From Paraburkholderia dinghuensis (GTDB lineage Bacteria; Pseudomonadota; Gammaproteobacteria; Burkholderiales; Burkholderiaceae): a stretch of DNA of 64,000 nucleotides. Location of the stretch: positions 1 through 64,000 of the forward strand of contig NZ_RQIS01000003.1 of NCBI RefSeq assembly GCF_003837865.1. Reading direction: 5' to 3'. Made by a program: the position numbers and the translations under genes. Under the pieces are notes generated by a model. That model worked only from the letters and a program-made list of their open reading frames with translations. It did no database searches and had not been told where the DNA came from. Positions 18,114 to 28,731 of the stretch are shown piece after piece (the stretch's first letter is position 1; every line of letters starts with the position of its first letter).

Positions 18114-18527
18114 TCACCGATGTATAGCAGAGCGGTACACCCCCTTCGAGTTCGATATGGTCGATTGCGCCAGATCATAGGCGTGTCGAGCATTTTCGAC
18201 CTCGTTGAGATATTCGACCGTCCAGGCATAGAGCGCTTTGAACGGTCGCTGAAGTTTGCGGCCCAGCGCACTGATCTCATACTCCACCGACACGGGTGAG
18301 GTGGGTAGCACATGGCGTGTGAGCAGTCCGTTACGCTCCAGCCGGCGCAGACATTCCGTCAAGGCCTTCTGCGAGACACCTTCCAGCCTCCTCTTGATTT
18401 CATTGAAGCGCAGCGGCCCGGAATCGAGAACTGTCAGAACCATCATCGACCATTTGTCCGCAATCTGGTCGAACAGAATCCGGCTCGGGCAATCAACCGC
18501 AAATCGTTGTGGTGCGTTCTTGGACAT
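18114..18527 (-). CDS. HxlR-family transcriptional regulator
   Basis: 137 residues. The winged helix is complete: DQIADKWSMMVLTVL then RFNEIKRRLEGVSQKALTECLRRLERNGLL. A cysteine near the N-terminus (VDCPSR) sits where thiol- or aldehyde-sensing HxlR proteins have their reactive residue. ATG at 18527 is chosen because GGAGGT lies directly upstream. It is divergent from an Old Yellow Enzyme gene, the common arrangement in which the regulator controls the reductase in response to electrophiles. Confidence 0.85.
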   Translation of the reverse strand: MSKNAPQRFAVDCPSRILFDQIADKWSMMVLTVLDSGPLRFNEIKRRLEGVSQKALTECLRRLERNGLLTRHVLPTSPVSVEYEISALGRKLQRPFKALYAWTVEYLNEVENARHAYDLAQSTISNSKGVYRSAIHR

Positions 18528-18578
18528 CGTGGTTACCTCCAATATACCTGGTCGATTATAAGTGCGTAATTGAAATTA

Positions 18579-18595
18579 AGTATAAAAAATATACT
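18579..18595. promoter_or_regulatory. candidate HxlR operator
   Basis: Perfect inverted repeat AGTATA-N5-TATACT in the AT-rich divergent space between the HxlR and reductase genes, 33 bases before the reductase start. It overlaps the likely -10 region of the reductase promoter, fitting repression. Confidence 0.55.
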
Positions 18596-18628
18596 ATGGT
18601 CAGCGTCAACCTAACTGGAAATCTGGTC

Positions 18629-19744
18629 ATGACTCAAATTTCACTTGATGCACTGTTCGAGCCGTTCGAGTTCAAATCCCTGAAACTGAAGGGCCGCGTG
18701 GTGATGTCGCCGATGACGCGCTCGTTTTCCCCCGGCGGTGTGCCCGGGTCCGACGTTGCGGCCTACTATCGGCGTCGCGCTGAAAACGGCGTGGGTCTGA
18801 TTCTTTCAGAGGGTACGGTGATCGATCGTCCGGCGTCCCGCAATGATCAGAACATCCCGCTATTCCATGGCGATGCTGCATTGGCGGGCTGGCAGCGAGT
18901 GATTGACGATGTTCATGCGGCGGGTGGTGCAATGGGGCCTCAGCTTTGGCACGTTGGCTCGGTCAAGAGTCCGATGACCCCGTGGGAACCGGCAAGCGGC
19001 ATCGAGAGTCCGTCCGGCCTGGTCGACGCCAATGAAGCGCGGGGCATCGCCATGAGCGAGGAAGCGATTGCCGATACCATCGAGGCCTTTGCCCGTGCCG
19101 CAGCGGACGCCCGCCGGCTGGGTTTCGACGTCATCGAGATTCATGGCGCGCATGGGTATCTGATTGATCAGTTTTTCTGGGCGGCGACCAATCGTCGTTC
19201 AGACCAATATGGCGGCGCCACGCTCAAGCAGCGTTCACGCTTTGCGGTGGACGTGATCCGGGCGATCCGGCGCGCTCTCGGTCCCGAGTTCCCGATCATT
19301 CTGCGACTCAGCCAGTGGAAGCAGCAGGATTATGCGGTGCGACTGGCCGAGACGCCGGCGGCCATGGCCGACTGGCTGATGCCGCTGGTCGAGGCGGGAG
19401 CGGACATCCTGCATTGTTCCCAGCGGCGCTTCTGGGAGCCGGAATTCCCCGAAGTTGATGGTCTGGACGGGCTGAATTTCGCCGGCTGGGCCAAGAAGCT
19501 GACCGGCGCGGCCACCATCACGGTGGGATCGGTGGGACTCTCGGGTGATTTCCTGAGCGCATTCGGTGGAGAAGCTTCGCAGTCGGCGAGCCTTGCAAAT
19601 CTTGTTCAGCGGCTGGAGCGCGAGGAATTCGATCTGGTGGCAGTGGGACGCGCGCTGCTTAGCGATTTCGCCTGGACTGAAAAACTGCGTCGCGGCGAAC
19701 CGCTTGGAGGATTCAATCCCAGTGATATGGCGGCACTGAACTGA
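18629..19744 (+). CDS. Old Yellow Enzyme-family alkene reductase
   Basis: 371 residues, the usual length for NADH:flavin oxidoreductases of the OYE/NemA group. Motifs seen: VVMSPMTRSF at the N-terminus, the substrate-binding IEIHGAHGYLIDQF, and the flavin phosphate region at AVGRALLSDFAW. It should reduce activated C=C bonds of enals, enones or quinones with FMN and NAD(P)H. ATG at 18629 is preferred to the ATG at 18596, which abuts the operator. It is probably repressed by the divergent HxlR protein and followed by a strong hairpin terminator. Confidence 0.85.
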   Translation: MTQISLDALFEPFEFKSLKLKGRVVMSPMTRSFSPGGVPGSDVAAYYRRRAENGVGLILSEGTVIDRPASRNDQNIPLFHGDAALAGWQRVIDDVHAAGGAMGPQLWHVGSVKSPMTPWEPASGIESPSGLVDANEARGIAMSEEAIADTIEAFARAAADARRLGFDVIEIHGAHGYLIDQFFWAATNRRSDQYGGATLKQRSRFAVDVIRAIRRALGPEFPIILRLSQWKQQDYAVRLAETPAAMADWLMPLVEAGADILHCSQRRFWEPEFPEVDGLDGLNFAGWAKKLTGAATITVGSVGLSGDFLSAFGGEASQSASLANLVQRLEREEFDLVAVGRALLSDFAWTEKLRRGEPLGGFNPSDMAALN

Positions 19745-19752
19745 GCTATGAC

Positions 19753-19784
19753 AATCTGACGGACGCTTAGGCATCCGTCAGATT
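19753..19784 (+). terminator. hairpin terminator after the OYE gene
   Basis: An 11-bp perfect stem (AATCTGACGGA paired with TCCGTCAGATT) with a 10-base loop starts 9 bases after the reductase stop codon. Only a short T-run follows, so it may stop transcription weakly or protect the 3' end. Confidence 0.6.
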
Positions 19785-20353
19785 TCTGGCAAAACCTACG
19801 GTATCAAAATGTAGCGGCAGGCAGGTCAGACGGAAATCGGCCGAAACGGACGTTGGCCCTCGCTGTTACTCGGACATTCGAATGTCTCCTCCACCTAGTA
19901 TCTGTGCGGGGCCTTTTCGGCAGCTGCTGCGCGGATCTTGTTCGCAAACGAAAAGACATATGTTGGCCTCGCAGCTGCGAATTTGACGTCGTCAGTTCAT
20001 GTGGCCTGGGGCGAGAATTGAATAAATAGGGTCTTATGAATGCGCCGCTCGCGCGTCATTTGGGCGCGCCCTGGTCACAGCAGTGGGGGCAGGTCAGGCG
20101 CGGAGATTGGGAATTTCCCCAGGCGATTCCAGTATTCATGCCGCTCGGGACAGTTCTCGCATGGTGAGGCAACAGCTTGCGTGCCCATGTCGATCTGTTG
20201 TTCGAGACAGCAGCTCAATGCGCCTATCGCATTGTTTTAATTGATAAATTTAAAACCATGCGCCTGCCGTACGCTAGTCGCGAGTTCCAGGTTAAGTGAA
20301 CAAGGTTCCAACCTAAGTGAACCTCGACACGAACCGCGACACTGGCCCCGTTC
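19785..20353. other. gene-free region before groESL
   Basis: About 570 bases without a supported gene on either strand. It forms the boundary between the accessory block and the conserved groESL core. No repeat or element end was recognised. Confidence 0.4.
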
Positions 20354-20382
20354 TTGTAATTGTCATCCCCCGTCCATATAAT
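20354..20382 (+). promoter_or_regulatory. groESL promoter
   Basis: TTGTAA (20354-20359) and TATAAT (20377-20382) are separated by exactly 17 bases, a near-consensus sigma-70 pair. The -10 box touches the CIRCE operator. The run of C between the boxes could also serve a sigma-32 promoter, but that is uncertain. Confidence 0.7.
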
Positions 20383-20408
20383 TAGCACTCACTGCACGAG
20401 AGTGCTAA
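20382..20408 (+). promoter_or_regulatory. CIRCE operator (HrcA-binding site)
   Basis: A perfect CIRCE element, TTAGCACTC-N9-GAGTGCTAA, directly downstream of the groESL -10 box. HrcA binding here blocks groESL transcription until heat or misfolded protein titrates GroEL. Confidence 0.95.
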
Positions 20409-20495
20409 CAATTCGCTGGCGGGCCCGCTTCGGCTTGAGGCCCGCCAGGTTTTCCTGAGTATCTCCAAGTCTCAATCAAGAGAGAGGATCTATCC

Positions 20496-20786
20496 ATGAA
20501 CCTTCGTCCTTTGCATGATCGCGTGATCGTCAAACGCCTCGATCAAGAAACCAAGACCGCATCGGGCATCGTGATCCCGGACGCAGCGGCAGAAAAGCCG
20601 GATCAGGGTGAAGTCCTGGCCATCGGCCCGGGCAAGCGCGATGACAAGGGCGCGCTGATCGCGCTCGACGTGAAGGTCGGCGATCGCGTCCTGTTCGGCA
20701 AGTACGCTGGTCAGACCGTCAAGGTCGACGGCCAGGAACTGCTGGTGATGCGTGAAGAAGACATCATGGCCGTGGTGAACAAGTAA
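20496..20786 (+). CDS. groS: GroES co-chaperonin
   Basis: 96 residues, the standard length of Cpn10. The opening [14 protein letters not shown], the mobile loop around [18 protein letters not shown] and the ending EEDIMAVV are typical. It caps the GroEL ring during ATP-driven folding in the cytoplasm. It is first in a two-gene operon with groEL 44 bases behind, under CIRCE control. The ribosome-binding site AGAGAGGA stands before ATG 20496. Confidence 0.97.
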   Translation: MNLRPLHDRVIVKRLDQETKTASGIVIPDAAAEKPDQGEVLAIGPGKRDDKGALIALDVKVGDRVLFGKYAGQTVKVDGQELLVMREEDIMAVVNK

Positions 20787-20827
20787 GTTCATTCCACCGC
20801 TAATTCTTAGAGAATTCAAGGAGTTAA

Positions 20828-22477
<1,650 letters not shown>

Positions 22478-22544
22478 CTCCGGTTCGTCCGGCGTTATAT
22501 CGAAGTGCAGGGAATGCGCCTTGCGGCGCGTTCCCGCCCAAAAG

Positions 22545-22573
22545 AAAAAACCCGCAGCGATGCGGGTTTTTTT
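22545..22573 (+). terminator. rho-independent terminator of groESL
   Basis: AAAAAACCCGCA pairs with TGCGGGTTTTTT around a GCGA loop and ends in a run of seven T. The A-tract on the left makes it likely to work in both directions, so it may also stop transcripts of the convergent thiD gene. Confidence 0.9.
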
Positions 22574-22625
22574 ATATGCGCACGGTTTTGCCGGGCTTAG
22601 GCGACTCGTGCCTTCGATTACGTCT

Positions 22626-23489
22626 TCATTGGTGCGCTTCGTCGGACGGCGGTGCGTCACCGGCGCCATCCTGGGACGTCTCGCTGTCGTTGCTCCGTGC
22701 CCAGAAAAAACGGTCCGGCAACCAGGCGCCCATTCCGGGCCGAAACGCGCTTTGCACCGCCTGATACAGATATTCCTGCGCTTCGCGCACCGCTTCGGGC
22801 GGCTCCTGGCCGTTCGCGAGCAGTGCCGCGATCGCCGCTCCGAGCGTGTCGGTCAGGCCCATCATCGGCTGCGTGGCGCGCTCCCACAGGTCCTGGCGCA
22901 GCTGGCCATCCTCGGAAAATAGCGTGTTGACCATGCGATGCGTGCCCGTCTCCATCGAAAGGATGTACTCGCAACCGGTCGACAGCAGATGCGCGATCGC
23001 CGCGTCGATGCTCGGCGCTTCCGCGTCGCCATCGGGCTGCGCGAGTGCGAGCAGCGTCGTGGCGTCCGCGATGAGCAGCGTGGTCTGCGGCGCCAGCAGA
23101 TCGGCGATCGCTTCGCGTAATTCGTCGGCGGCCAGCACGTGTTCGTCGTCGAGTGTGAAGTCGGGCGCGAGGATGAGGGGGATGTCGTCGTAGTCAGCGA
23201 CTACTTCGGCAATTGCGCTCACCACTTCGGCGCGCGTCGCCGCGCCGACCTTGAAGGCCGCCACGGGCATGTCTTCCAGCAGCATCCGGGCCTGGGTCGC
23301 GACGACTTCGGGATCGAGTCCGGTGACTTCGTCGCAGCCCGCCGAATCCCGCACGGTGTAGCCGGTCAGCACGCTGACGCCGTGGCAGCCCATGCTGGCG
23401 AGGGTCAGCAGGTCGGCCTGGAGGCCGCTGCCGCCTGTCGGATCGGAAAGGCCGAAAGTGAGGACGATGGGAGGCGTGTCGCTGGGCAT
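22626..23489 (-). CDS. thiD: ThiD hydroxymethylpyrimidine/phosphomethylpyrimidine kinase
   Basis: 287 residues of the ribokinase/PfkB-like fold. The N-terminal SDPTGGSGLQADLLTLASMG is the substrate-binding ThiD signature. The anion-hole motif near the C-terminus reads GLTDTLGAAIAAL, somewhat degenerate against the usual GTGCTLSAA, but the catalytic position can be filled by the aspartate. It phosphorylates HMP and HMP-P for thiamin synthesis. ATG at 23489 matches the family start; the frame upstream is not conserved. It is convergent with groESL and divergent from rubredoxin. Confidence 0.85.
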   Translation of the reverse strand: MPSDTPPIVLTFGLSDPTGGSGLQADLLTLASMGCHGVSVLTGYTVRDSAGCDEVTGLDPEVVATQARMLLEDMPVAAFKVGAATRAEVVSAIAEVVADYDDIPLILAPDFTLDDEHVLAADELREAIADLLAPQTTLLIADATTLLALAQPDGDAEAPSIDAAIAHLLSTGCEYILSMETGTHRMVNTLFSEDGQLRQDLWERATQPMMGLTDTLGAAIAALLANGQEPPEAVREAQEYLYQAVQSAFRPGMGAWLPDRFFWARSNDSETSQDGAGDAPPSDEAHQ

Positions 23490-23771
23490 GGATGTGGCGA
23501 ATGTGGGGTGTGGGGCGCAGTTGGCGGCCTGGAGCGGTGCCGCGGCTCCAATTATGCGGCTTATCGGCGCGCCCGGGGACGGATGACGATTGCGGCGCGC
23601 GGATTTATGTGCGACGCGGCGCCGCGCCACCGATCTCCTCTGTTCTTCTCGCCGGATCTGATACGGGACGAGTCCATCGTTAGGTTTGCTAGGCACAAAA
23701 TCGGCAACACGGTACCATCATGGCTCTTGTTTCCCGACTGTTTTTTCTGGACTTTTCGACGCGGTATAAGA

Positions 23772-23942
23772 ATGGAATATAGAAGCTGGATGTGCCTGAT
23801 CTGCGGCTGGATCTACGACGAGGAAGCCGGTTTGCCAGAGGAAGGCATCGCGCCCGGCACGCGCTGGGAAGATGTTCCGATCAACTGGACCTGTCCTGAG
23901 TGCGGCGCACGCAAGGAAGACTTCGAGATGGTCCAGATCTGA
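23772..23942 (+). CDS. rubredoxin
   Basis: 56 residues. Two cysteine pairs, CLIC at residues 8-11 and CPEC at about 41-44, form the single-iron site, with the conserved aromatic residues GWIYDEEAG and INWTCPECG between. Rubredoxins pass single electrons in the cytoplasm, for example to oxygen or alkane hydroxylases; the partner is not visible here. The upstream ribosome-binding site is weak. Rubredoxin beside thiD is a conserved betaproteobacterial arrangement (from memory). Confidence 0.95.
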   Translation: MEYRSWMCLICGWIYDEEAGLPEEGIAPGTRWEDVPINWTCPECGARKEDFEMVQI

Positions 23943-24204
23943 CGCCGTGTGCAGGCGGGGTGCGCTTTTTGCTCACCGCTTTTTGCCTGCTTAGTGCTTT
24001 TCTCATGCGCGGGGTTCGTACGCATGGTTCGCGTTCGCCGAGGCGGCCGCACGCCGGCCTTCGCGATGTCGTGAAATCTGCCTTCATTGGGTTGCGCGCC
24101 GTACTGCCTGGCAGTGACGGCGTGCCGAGCCGGAGCGCGGCACACAGGCCGCTTGCGCCGCTGCTTGGCTCCGCAATCGTTTTCGGCGCTGTCTCATCTA
24201 ACTC

Positions 24205-25719
24205 ATGAGTCTTCGTTCAACGTCCGTCGTCCGTTTCGAAGCGTTGCCCAATCCGCGCGGCGGTCGCGTGCCGCATGCCCGCGACGCGCTCGCCGAGGCG
24301 CTGTACGCGCTTGACACGGATGGCGGGCACGTCGCCACGCCGCTGCGCCATGCGGCAAACGCGTTGCGCGAGGCGGGCTGGCTCGGTGCGGCGCGTTTCG
24401 CCGACACGCTGCTGCTCGCGTCGCCGTTCGCGCTATCCGTGATCGGGAGTGCGGCCGTGCACAGCGCGCAGCCATCGCGCCACGCGCCTGAGGGTGACAG
24501 CGATCAAGCCGTGCGCGCGCTCTTTCGCGACGCGCTCGCCGATCTCGCTGCCGCGCTCGATCGGCACAATCTGCGCGAGCTTTCGTGCTCGCCGGCGCTC
24601 TACGCGCGGCAGCATTCGCTGGTTGTTGTGCTCGGGCGCCACATGCCGGGTATTTCGCTGGCCTACGAGGATGTCGCGCTGCAGGGCCGGCCCATCGCGC
24701 CCGCGACCCTGCATGCGCTGCCCGCGCACAAACTCGCGCAGATTCGCGCGCGTTACGAGTCGGCGCTGCTGCCCGCGCTCAAGGCGCGACACTCGAGCGG
24801 CAGCCGTGCGGCGGCGGCATTGGCGGACGCGGCGTTCGACGAGATGGACGTCTGCCTCGCCGAACTCGCGAGCCCCGACCCTTACGATTACTGGCGCCTT
24901 GCGGCGGCGTGCGGCCGCGCGTTGCGGCGCGGTGCGGTGTCGTGGGGCGACGAGGACGTGCGGCGGTTCTACGCCCGCTGTAATCTGCTGCTCGCCGATC
25001 ACGCGCACGGGCTGCGCGTCGCGCCGCAATCGCTGGTGCGCGCGACGCTCGCGCTGTTGTGGCGCGACTACGCGCTCTTTGGCGCGGCGGCCGAAGATAC
25101 CGATGACGTCGAACTGCTGCGCGACCACGGCCTGACTGTGGACTGGCACATCGCGGGCACACAGGCGTCCGAGGTGCTCTGGGAGGCGGGGGCCGCGCAG
25201 GCGGACGCCACGGCGTCGGGCGTCGCGCCCACGCGCGAACTCGGCGCGCTCGCGGTCAACGCGAATGCGTATGAGGATTTCCTGCAGACCGCCGATGCGT
25301 CGATGGCTGCACTCTCAGCGCACGCTGAGGCGTGGTCCGCGCGCACGCAACGCGACGCCGCGCAGGCCGTGCTCGCGGCCGATGCGTCATACGGGCTCGG
25401 CGCGGCGGCGTGGGCCATTGGCCTCGGCCACGTCGGGCTGCTCGCCGATGCGCTTGGGCTCGCGTGGCGGCGCACCGCTCATGCCGCGGGGCAGTCCGGG
25501 CCGCTCGATCTGCCGCTGGCGGCCAACGTGACTTCCGCCCTGGATGCCGCCGCAGTCGAGCGCGCCGGCGAATCACTGCGCGCGATGCTGCACAAGATCG
25601 CGGCAGGCGTCGCGCAGCCCGATGCGGCGAGCGCAGTGCGCGCGCTCGCCGCGTCGATCGCGGGCGCGGCGGCGTTGCCTGAGCGTCCTGACGGCGCGCA
25701 GTCCGATTTACTCCGTTAG
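24205..25719 (+). CDS. uncharacterised protein resembling the N-terminal part of PilL/ChpA
   Basis: 504 residues, alanine-rich, mostly helical, with no signal peptide or membrane segment. The blocks YDYWRLAAACGRALRRG with DVRRFYARCNLLLADHAHGL, and AYEDFLQTADASMAALSAHAEAW, recall the helical N-terminal region of the twitching-motility kinase PilL/ChpA. No histidine phosphotransfer motif, kinase or CheW part follows. In relatives such as Ralstonia I remember pilGHIJL genes between rubredoxin and yqgE, so this may be a remnant of that cluster that kept only the scaffold. The link is inference; function unknown. Confidence 0.6.
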   Translation: MSLRSTSVVRFEALPNPRGGRVPHARDALAEALYALDTDGGHVATPLRHAANALREAGWLGAARFADTLLLASPFALSVIGSAAVHSAQPSRHAPEGDSDQAVRALFRDALADLAAALDRHNLRELSCSPALYARQHSLVVVLGRHMPGISLAYEDVALQGRPIAPATLHALPAHKLAQIRARYESALLPALKARHSSGSRAAAALADAAFDEMDVCLAELASPDPYDYWRLAAACGRALRRGAVSWGDEDVRRFYARCNLLLADHAHGLRVAPQSLVRATLALLWRDYALFGAAAEDTDDVELLRDHGLTVDWHIAGTQASEVLWEAGAAQADATASGVAPTRELGALAVNANAYEDFLQTADASMAALSAHAEAWSARTQRDAAQAVLAADASYGLGAAAWAIGLGHVGLLADALGLAWRRTAHAAGQSGPLDLPLAANVTSALDAAAVERAGESLRAMLHKIAAGVAQPDAASAVRALAASIAGAAALPERPDGAQSDLLR

Positions 25720-25923
25720 GACCCGCTGGCGCGTGTGTTCGGGCATCGTGCTTGCGTTCGCTTCGGCATTCGTCCGCGTTTTTCCATACGCAGCTTCGCT
25801 GGCCGTGTCATGGCACAACTTTCGACGCCGAGCCAACCGAGTTCGCCGGCCGGCGTCGTTACCGCCTTGTGCATTGCAGAAGAGGCGCGCACGCGTGTTA
25901 GAGTGACTCATTCCCGTTTGTAA

Positions 25924-26016
25924 GCATCGCGGCGAGAGGAAGCCGCGATGCGCGCGCCTTCTTGGCGCGCCGCGGCCCCGAAGACGGCGGCGCCGGCGTA
26001 CCGGCGCGAAGCCGCC
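25924..26016. repeat. three consecutive stem-loops upstream of yqgE
   Basis: Stem 1: GCATCGCGGC with GCCGCGATGC (25924-25951, 8-base loop). Stem 2: GCGCGCC with GGCGCGC (25952-25970). Stem 3: GGCGGC with GCCGCC (25986-26016), enclosing CGCCGG-CGTA-CCGGCG. No T-run follows any of them. They fill the space between the 504-residue gene and yqgE and may end transcription, stabilise RNA or act as a REP-like sequence. Confidence 0.55.
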
Positions 26017-26047
26017 ATTCCGCATCGTCTTTGCTAGAATTCAAACC

Positions 26048-26626
26048 ATGTCCAAGAGTAACGATCGCATCAATCTGACCAACCAGTTCCTGATTGCCAT
26101 GCCCAACATGGCAGACCCCACGTTTTCAGGAACTGTGGTCTACCTTTGCGATCATTCCGAGCGCGGCGCGCTCGGCCTCGTCATCAATCGTCCCACCGAC
26201 ATCGACCTGCAGGCCCTCTTTTCCCGCATCGACCTCAAGCTCGAAATCGAACCGCTCCTGCACGTGCCTGTCTATTTCGGCGGCCCCGTCCAGACCGAGC
26301 GGGGCTTCGTATTGCATGCACCTGAAGAGGGCACGAGCTATACATCGTCGATGTCCGTGCCGGGCGGCCTCGACATGACCACGTCGAAGGATGTGCTCGA
26401 AGCCGTCGCGAACGGCAAGGGCCCCGAGCGCTTCCTGCTCACGCTCGGTCACGCAGGCTGGGGTGCGGGCCAGCTCGAAGACGAAATCTCGCGCAACGGC
26501 TGGCTCACGGTCGAAGCCGATCCGAAGATCGTCTTCGACGTGCCCGCCGAAGAGCGCTTCGAAGCGGCGCTCGCGCTGCTCGGCATCTCGTCGTCGATGC
26601 TTTCGGGCGAAGCGGGCCACGCATGA
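26048..26626 (+). CDS. YqgE/AlgH family protein
   Basis: 192 residues covering the whole UPF0301 (YqgE/AlgH) fold. The start [25 protein letters not shown] and the later [12 protein letters not shown] are characteristic. Its biochemical role is not settled; AlgH was linked to alginate regulation in Pseudomonas. It overlaps ruvX by four bases (ATGA), so the two are translationally coupled, and it heads the conserved unit yqgE-ruvX-pyrR-pyrB-pyrC'. Confidence 0.92.
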   Translation: MSKSNDRINLTNQFLIAMPNMADPTFSGTVVYLCDHSERGALGLVINRPTDIDLQALFSRIDLKLEIEPLLHVPVYFGGPVQTERGFVLHAPEEGTSYTSSMSVPGGLDMTTSKDVLEAVANGKGPERFLLTLGHAGWGAGQLEDEISRNGWLTVEADPKIVFDVPAEERFEAALALLGISSSMLSGEAGHA

Positions 26627-27066
26627 GCGTGGCGCCCGGGCGGGGCGCGAGCGAGGCCACCCTGCTTGCGTTCGACTACGGCGAAAAGCGCATCGGCGTT
26701 GCGCTCGGCAACGTGCTCACGCGCAGCGCCCGCCCGCTTACCGTGATCCAGAACCGCAGTACCGGCTATCGTTTTGAAGCCATCGGCGTACTGCTGCGCG
26801 AGTGGCAGCCCGATCTGCTCGTGGTCGGCCTGCCGACGCACCCGGACGGCACGCCGCACATCATGACGCAGTTGGCGAAGCGCTTCGGCAACCAGCTTAA
26901 CGGGCGCTTCAATGTACCGGTGGTATGGGTGGACGAGCGCTACTCGTCCGTCGATGCAGAAGCGCGCATGCGCGAACGCGGCGACGACATGGATCAGCTC
27001 GACGCCGAAGCGGCCTGCGTGATCCTCCAGCAATACCTCGACGAACGCTCCGCGCCCACGCCATGA
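26623..27066 (+). CDS. ruvX: RuvX/YqgF Holliday-junction resolvase-like nuclease
   Basis: 147 residues with the RNase H-like start [16 protein letters not shown] (first catalytic aspartate), [11 protein letters not shown] in the middle, and the later [10 protein letters not shown] carrying further acidic residues. The family processes the 5' end of pre-16S rRNA and is essential in E. coli. It overlaps yqgE upstream and pyrR downstream by four bases each. The N-terminal extension of about ten residues before LLAFDYG is common in Burkholderia. Confidence 0.93.
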   Translation: MSVAPGRGASEATLLAFDYGEKRIGVALGNVLTRSARPLTVIQNRSTGYRFEAIGVLLREWQPDLLVVGLPTHPDGTPHIMTQLAKRFGNQLNGRFNVPVVWVDERYSSVDAEARMRERGDDMDQLDAEAACVILQQYLDERSAPTP

Positions 27067-27593
27067 GTCCCAGCGACACGCTCGACGCCGAGGCGCTGTA
27101 TTGCGCCGTCCTCGATCAGATCCGCGCTGCGTATTCCGTCGATGCGTTTAGCGCGCCCGATGGCGTCGCGATCGCCGGCATTTACAGCGGCGGCGCATGG
27201 ATTGCCGCGCGGCTCGCACACGATCTCGGCGCGAGTGGATGGGGCGTCATCAATGTCGCGCTCCATCGCGACGATTACGCGAAAAAAGGCCTGCACAGCG
27301 AAGCGAGTCCGACCTCGTTGCCGTTCGACGTGCAGGGCCGCCGCATCGTGCTGGTCGACGACGTGCTGTACACGGGCCGCACGGTGCGCGCGGCCATCAA
27401 TGAGTTGTACGACTTTGGCCGCCCTGCGTCGGTGGAACTGGCGGTGCTCGTCGACCGCGGCGGCCGTGAGCTGCCGGTGGCGGCGCGTTTTGCCGGCGGT
27501 ACCGCGGCCGTGGCCGCCGACGCATCGCTCGTGCTCGAACGCAATGCCGACGGACGTTTCGCGTTTCACGTCGAGCCGCGCGGCGGCAACTGA
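27063..27593 (+). CDS. pyrR: PyrR bifunctional pyrimidine regulator / uracil phosphoribosyltransferase
   Basis: 176 residues. The PRPP-binding motif [22 protein letters not shown] is intact, as is the early [15 protein letters not shown]. PyrR proteins can attenuate pyr operons by binding leader RNA and have uracil phosphoribosyltransferase activity. No clear binding loop or attenuator was found in the 89-base space before pyrB, so the RNA role is unproven here. It starts inside the ruvX stop (ATGA). Confidence 0.92.
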   Translation: MSPSDTLDAEALYCAVLDQIRAAYSVDAFSAPDGVAIAGIYSGGAWIAARLAHDLGASGWGVINVALHRDDYAKKGLHSEASPTSLPFDVQGRRIVLVDDVLYTGRTVRAAINELYDFGRPASVELAVLVDRGGRELPVAARFAGGTAAVAADASLVLERNADGRFAFHVEPRGGN

Positions 27594-27682
27594 CTGACCC
27601 GCATGCAACGTGTGCCTCGCGACAGAACCGGCTTCATGCGCGCTCTGTTCAAACCTGGCCCTGCGTGCAAAGGAACCTTGCA

Positions 27683-28696
27683 ATGAACACACAGCCCACC
27701 GCAGCACCCGCCGATAACGGACGCTTTCGTTACGGCTTCCTGAAGGGCAATCCGCAACTCACGAAGAACGGCGAACTCAAGCACCTGCTGACGATCGAGG
27801 GCCTGCCGCGTGCGATCGTCACGCACATTCTCGACACCGCTGCGCAATTCGTGAGCGTGACCGACCGCGACGTGAAGAAGGTGCCGCTCCTGCGCGGCAA
27901 GTCGGTATTCAATCTGTTCTTCGAGAACTCGACGCGCACGCGCACGACCTTCGAAATCGCGGCCAAGCGTCTTTCGGCGGACGTGCTCAACCTGAACATC
28001 AACGCGTCCTCGACGAGCAAAGGCGAAACGCTCCTCGACACGATCGGCAATCTGTCCGCGATGCACGCCGACATGTTCGTCGTGCGCCACGCGTCGAGTG
28101 GCGCGCCGTATCTGATCGCCGAGCATTGCGCGCCGCACGTCCACGTGATCAACGCGGGCGACGGACGTCACGCGCATCCCACGCAGGGTCTGCTCGACAT
28201 GTACACGATCCGCCACTACAAGCGCGATTTCACGAATCTGCGCGTAGCGATCGTCGGCGATATTCTGCACTCACGCGTCGCGCGCTCGGACATTCACGCG
28301 CTCACCACGCTCGGCGTGCCCGAAGTACGCGCGATCGGGCCGCGCACGCTTCTGCCAGGCGGGCTCGAACAGATGGGCGTGCGCGTCTTCCACAACCTCG
28401 ACGAAGGCTTGAAGGACGTTGACGTCATTATCATGCTGCGTCTGCAGAACGAGCGCATGAGCGGCGCGCTGCTGCCTTCGGCGCAGGAATACTTCAAGAG
28501 CTGGGGCCTCACGCCCGAGCGCCTCGCGCTCGCACAATCCGATGCGATCGTGATGCATCCGGGGCCGATGAACCGTGGCGTCGAAATCGACTCGCAGGTC
28601 GCGGACGGCCCGCAGTCGGTGATTCTCAACCAGGTGAGTTTCGGCATCGCGGTGCGCATGGCTGTGATGGGCATCGTCGCGGGAAATAACGAGTGA
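27683..28696 (+). CDS. pyrB: aspartate carbamoyltransferase catalytic subunit
   Basis: 337 residues. The carbamoyl-phosphate site [15 protein letters not shown] is complete, and [12 protein letters not shown] and the [10 protein letters not shown] near the C-terminus belong to the aspartate-binding half. It makes carbamoyl aspartate in pyrimidine synthesis. ATG at 27683 has AAGGAAC upstream. No pyrI regulatory gene is present; instead a dihydroorotase-like pyrC' follows by 35 bases, as in Pseudomonas, where the two proteins form a dodecamer. Confidence 0.96.
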   Translation: MNTQPTAAPADNGRFRYGFLKGNPQLTKNGELKHLLTIEGLPRAIVTHILDTAAQFVSVTDRDVKKVPLLRGKSVFNLFFENSTRTRTTFEIAAKRLSADVLNLNINASSTSKGETLLDTIGNLSAMHADMFVVRHASSGAPYLIAEHCAPHVHVINAGDGRHAHPTQGLLDMYTIRHYKRDFTNLRVAIVGDILHSRVARSDIHALTTLGVPEVRAIGPRTLLPGGLEQMGVRVFHNLDEGLKDVDVIIMLRLQNERMSGALLPSAQEYFKSWGLTPERLALAQSDAIVMHPGPMNRGVEIDSQVADGPQSVILNQVSFGIAVRMAVMGIVAGNNE

Positions 28697-28731
28697 ACCC
28701 GAGGAAATCCGAGGGAACAACAGGGCAGCGC

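Noticed and set aside
27594..27682. PyrR-type attenuator before pyrB
   Set aside because: Only 89 bases and no terminator or anti-terminator hairpin with a PyrR-binding loop could be drawn.
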